Below the pieces are notes generated by a model. The model ran no database searches, was not told the origin of the DNA, and worked only from the letters and a program-made list of their open reading frames with translations. From assembly GCF_020216685.1 (NCBI RefSeq), contig NZ_JAIWNS010000097.1, positions 1 to 10,000 of the forward strand: a DNA stretch of 10,000 bases. Direction: 5' to 3'. The stretch's first letter is position 1. Each line of letters starts with the position of its first letter. This document shows, piece by piece, positions 8,058-10,000 of the stretch. This stretch comes from Methanospirillum hungatei (GTDB taxonomy: Archaea; Halobacteriota; Methanomicrobia; Methanomicrobiales; Methanospirillaceae). Both the position numbers and the translations under genes were made by a program.

Positions 8058-8076
8058 CTTTTCTGGGACTTTTCAT

Positions 8077-8091
8077 CCATAGAATGTATGG
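8077..8091. repeat. Short inverted repeat in the divergent intergenic region
   Basis: CCATA-GAATG-TATGG is a 5-base inverted repeat with a 5-base spacer. It contains GAATGTA (8082-8088), identical to one arm of the trpB2 operator candidate. It lies between the divergent starts and could be an operator, but a repeat this short may be chance. Confidence 0.3.
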
Positions 8092-8094
8092 AGG
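8090..8094 (+). promoter_or_regulatory. Shine-Dalgarno site deciding a GTG start
   Basis: GGAGG, a full match to the archaeal 16S rRNA 3' end, lies ten bases before GTG 8105. It falls inside the coding region if ATG 8084 were the start, so it argues for the GTG. Confidence 0.6.
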
Positions 8095-8104
8095 ATTCAC
8101 ACCG

Positions 8105-8779
8105 GTGTCAGAAGATAATCTGAAGGCAGTTTGTATTTATGCCCGGAATCAGAAAGGGGTCCTGAAAGAGATAGCCGGGACCTTTGCAGACCATAATGCA
8201 AATATTGTCATGATCCATCTGGAGACGATACATGGCCGGACTGAAGATGTTTTTGATGAACTCTATATTGAATATGAAGGTGATGTTCATCAGGAGGATC
8301 TCATGAGTGCCTTACATGAACTATCCGGTGTACGGGATGTTATTGAGCATGTCTCTTTTGGGGATATTTATGGTAAACGGGTTATCATCATCGGTGGAGG
8401 GGCCCAGGTAGCCCAGGTTGCCATGGGCGCCGTCAATGAAGCCGATCGACATAATATCAGGGGAGAGCGGATAAGTGTGGATACCATCCCGCTTGTCGGG
8501 GAGAAAACGCTTGCCCAGGCGGTTGATGCCGTGACCCGGCTGCCACGGGTGGAGATCCTGGTCCTTGCCGGCTCAATCATGGGAGGAGCAGTTTCAGAAT
8601 CGGTTGATCGGGTAAAACTCGCAGGCATTCCTGTTATTGCCCTGAATATGGCTGGAAGTGTTGCAGACCATGCCGACCTTGTCGTCACCGATCCCATTCA
8701 GGCAGGAGTGTTTGCCGTGATGCATGTATCTACCATAGCAGTATTTGATGTAAACCGTGTAAGGGGGAAAAAATTCTGA
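8105..8779 (+). CDS. ACT-domain protein with archaeal C-terminal DUF5612-like domain
   Basis: From GTG 8105 the protein has 224 residues. Residues 5-80 (LKAVCIYARNQKGVLKEIAG...) form an ACT domain, the small fold that binds amino acids and controls enzymes or transcription factors. The rest (VIIIGGGAQVAQVAMGAVNEADRHN... to the end) matches the archaeal domain of unknown function DUF5612, with a glycine-rich loop GGGAQVAQ suggestive of a Rossmann-like nucleotide or cofactor site. No DNA-binding or membrane part is seen. An ATG at 8084 would add seven residues (MYGGFTP), but GGAGG at 8090-8094 fits the GTG better and family proteins tend to begin close to the ACT domain. It is the first gene of a plus-strand cluster with TsaC and a nucleotidyltransferase. 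A role in sensing an amino acid, perhaps threonine given its TsaC neighbour, is speculation. Confidence 0.85.
   Translation: MSEDNLKAVCIYARNQKGVLKEIAGTFADHNANIVMIHLETIHGRTEDVFDELYIEYEGDVHQEDLMSALHELSGVRDVIEHVSFGDIYGKRVIIIGGGAQVAQVAMGAVNEADRHNIRGERISVDTIPLVGEKTLAQAVDAVTRLPRVEILVLAGSIMGGAVSESVDRVKLAGIPVIALNMAGSVADHADLVVTDPIQAGVFAVMHVSTIAVFDVNRVRGKKF
8763..8767 (+). promoter_or_regulatory. Possible ribosome binding site for tsaC
   Basis: GGGGG in the last codons of the ACT gene lies eight bases before CTG 8776 and five before ATT 8773. It is a G-U tolerant partner for the CCUCC of 16S rRNA and is too far from ATG 8812 to serve it. Confidence 0.35.
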
Positions 8780-8811
8780 ATATTTCTTTAGATCGGGCAT
8801 TAGATGTCCTG

Positions 8812-9354
8812 ATGCATGATGGTCTGGTTGTATATCCGACCGATACCCTGTATGGTCTGGGAGCTGATGCCTTATCGGATGAGGCAATTCTGAAAGTATT
8901 TGAAGCAAAGGGCAGGGAATATCATAAACCCATCTCGATTGCGGTATCAGATCCTGACATGATTGGTGCGGTAGCCTATGTGGATGAGATGGCAGAACAG
9001 TTTATTGAAGAGTTCCTACCCGGACCGGTCACCCTCATCCTTCCTGCACGAAATATTTTATCACCACGGCTTACCGCCGGGACGAAAAAGATTGGAATCA
9101 GGTATCCGAATCATGAGGTGGCCCTTGAACTGATATCCCGGTATGATACTCCGATAACAGCAACCAGTGCCAATCTGTCCGGTGGTCCTGACCCGGTCAC
9201 AATTGATCTCTGTAATGTACCGTATGACTGTGCGGTCAATGTCGGTCCCCTCCCAGGAACGCCCTCAACGGTCGTTGATCTGGAGTTTCATGAGATCGTC
9301 CGGGTTGGAGCAGATATAGAATCAGTTGCATCATTTCTGGCAAAGTGGTCCTGA
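8812..9354 (+). CDS. Threonylcarbamoyl-AMP synthase (TsaC/Sua5/YrdC family)
   Basis: The YrdC-domain enzyme makes threonylcarbamoyl-AMP from threonine, bicarbonate and ATP, the first step of universal tRNA t6A37 modification. Motifs counted from ATG 8812: VVYPTDTLYGLG (6-17), KGREYHKPISI (33-43) with the KxR-type ATP-binding residues, GIRYPNH (95-101) and TATSANLSGG (116-125). At 180 residues it is a single-domain TsaC form lacking the C-terminal Sua5 domain. The ATG start is the only standard start codon, but the frame is open upstream to 8749 and encodes LDRALDVLMHDG, which aligns with the first helix of the family; the true start may be CTG 8776, overlapping the ACT stop (CTGA), giving 192 residues. 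Its stop overlaps the next gene's start (TGATG), so this is a co-translated cluster. Confidence 0.92.
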   Translation: MHDGLVVYPTDTLYGLGADALSDEAILKVFEAKGREYHKPISIAVSDPDMIGAVAYVDEMAEQFIEEFLPGPVTLILPARNILSPRLTAGTKKIGIRYPNHEVALELISRYDTPITATSANLSGGPDPVTIDLCNVPYDCAVNVGPLPGTPSTVVDLEFHEIVRVGADIESVASFLAKWS

Positions 9355-10000
9355 TGAAACCGATTCGTCTTCGTGATTTTGTCAGGGATAGGAATGGATG
9401 GTACTATGCCGTCGCAGCCTATGACAATACCTCTACGGTGGGATCGGTCCTGCGATATATCCCTGACCCTGCCGGAGACCGGACAGATGGCACCGGAACC
9501 AGGTACCGGAAGGTAGAGTTTGAAGAAGCGTATCGTCTCATAGCAGAGCATCATCCAGACTGGGCTGGTCTTGTTCACCGGATTCCGCATGATCAGATAA
9601 CTGCTGTGTTAAAGCCGGATGAAGGGATAGAACAGATCGCATCCACTCATCCGAAGGTTGCAAAACTGGTAAAAGCCCTTCATCTTCCCCCCTGTACCTT
9701 TGGTGTGACCGGCTCTCTTCTCTGTGGTCTTGGGGGAGAACATTCCGATATAGATGGAGTTGTGTATGGGTCAGCCTTCAGACATGCCCAAAAGCAACTG
9801 GTCAGAGCCATTCAGATGGGTTCGGTTGAGGAATTGAGTGAAGATCTCTGGAAGACCGTTTACCGGAAACGAAATCCAGATACCTCATATGAAGAATTCA
9901 TCCTGCATGAGAAGAGAAAATTAAACCGTGGTCAGGTGGACGGAACATATTTTGACCTTCTGTATACCCGTGGATATCAGGATCTTCCTGGGTTTACCAT
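9354..10000 (+). CDS. Predicted nucleotidyltransferase (COG1665-like), cut by right edge
   Basis: The 215 codons visible run open from ATG 9354 to the window end, so the C-terminus is missing. The signature of the polymerase-beta nucleotidyltransferase superfamily is clear: GVTGSLLCGL (117-126) with G120-S121, then SDID (131-134) with metal-binding D132 and D134, and a third likely carboxylate D201 in YFDLLYTRGY. The first 110 residues form a separate domain (RLRDFVRDRNGWYYAVAAYD...) containing a basic GTRYRKVEFEEAY stretch. This order resembles the archaeal COG1665 proteins, whose substrate is not known to me; RNA or a small molecule is possible. ATG 9354 overlaps the tsaC stop by one base, so expression is probably coupled to it. 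Close tie to a tRNA-modification gene makes an RNA-related role plausible, not shown. Confidence 0.78.
   Translation, partial: MKPIRLRDFVRDRNGWYYAVAAYDNTSTVGSVLRYIPDPAGDRTDGTGTRYRKVEFEEAYRLIAEHHPDWAGLVHRIPHDQITAVLKPDEGIEQIASTHPKVAKLVKALHLPPCTFGVTGSLLCGLGGEHSDIDGVVYGSAFRHAQKQLVRAIQMGSVEELSEDLWKTVYRKRNPDTSYEEFILHEKRKLNRGQVDGTYFDLLYTRGYQDLPGFT

Noticed and set aside
8084..8104. ATG 8084 as the start of the ACT-domain protein
   Set aside because: It lacks an upstream ribosome binding site while GGAGG sits inside the seven extra codons, well placed for GTG 8105. It remains possible.

Overview
The window looks like a piece of a methanogenic archaeal chromosome, most likely from the Methanomicrobiales; a Methanospirillum-like organism is my best guess. 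This rests on the protein families: a TrpB2-type tryptophan synthase beta chain, a COG3199-type NAD kinase, an ACT protein with an archaeal C-terminal domain (DUF5612), and a COG1665-type nucleotidyltransferase. A TATA-type promoter, start codons without Shine-Dalgarno sequences next to others with GGAGG, and moderate GC content also fit. No rRNA, tRNA, CRISPR array, insertion sequence or phage gene was found. Genes fill nearly everything and no gap exceeds about 130 bases.

Layout: from 1 to 8057 every gene is on the minus strand; from 8105 to the right edge every gene is on the plus strand. On the minus strand, in order of transcription, come a small transglutaminase-like protein (8057-7380), a 12-segment amino acid permease resembling YjeH exporters (7302-6016), a SNF2 helicase (5937-2875) coupled to a SWIM zinc-finger protein (2875-2057), and then, behind its own promoter, TrpB2 (1926-568) coupled to an NAD kinase-like protein (571-1, cut by the window edge). 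The plus-strand cluster is an ACT-domain regulator-like protein, TsaC/Sua5 (YrdC domain) for tRNA t6A synthesis, and a predicted nucleotidyltransferase cut by the right edge.

Three pairs of genes overlap at stop and start (ATGA at 568-571, TGATG at 2873-2877, TGATG at 9352-9356), so translational coupling is likely. A fourth junction (ACT to TsaC) may use the same arrangement with a non-standard CTG start. The SNF2-SWIM pair is the least understood unit: a complete remodeller-type ATPase with a dedicated zinc-binding partner, target unknown. The trpB2 promoter carries a perfect 7+7 inverted repeat against its TATA box, a good candidate operator. I see no clearly new multi-gene system; the best leads are the trpB2 operator, the non-AUG TsaC start, and the undefined roles of the SNF2-SWIM pair and the ACT-TsaC-nucleotidyltransferase cluster.
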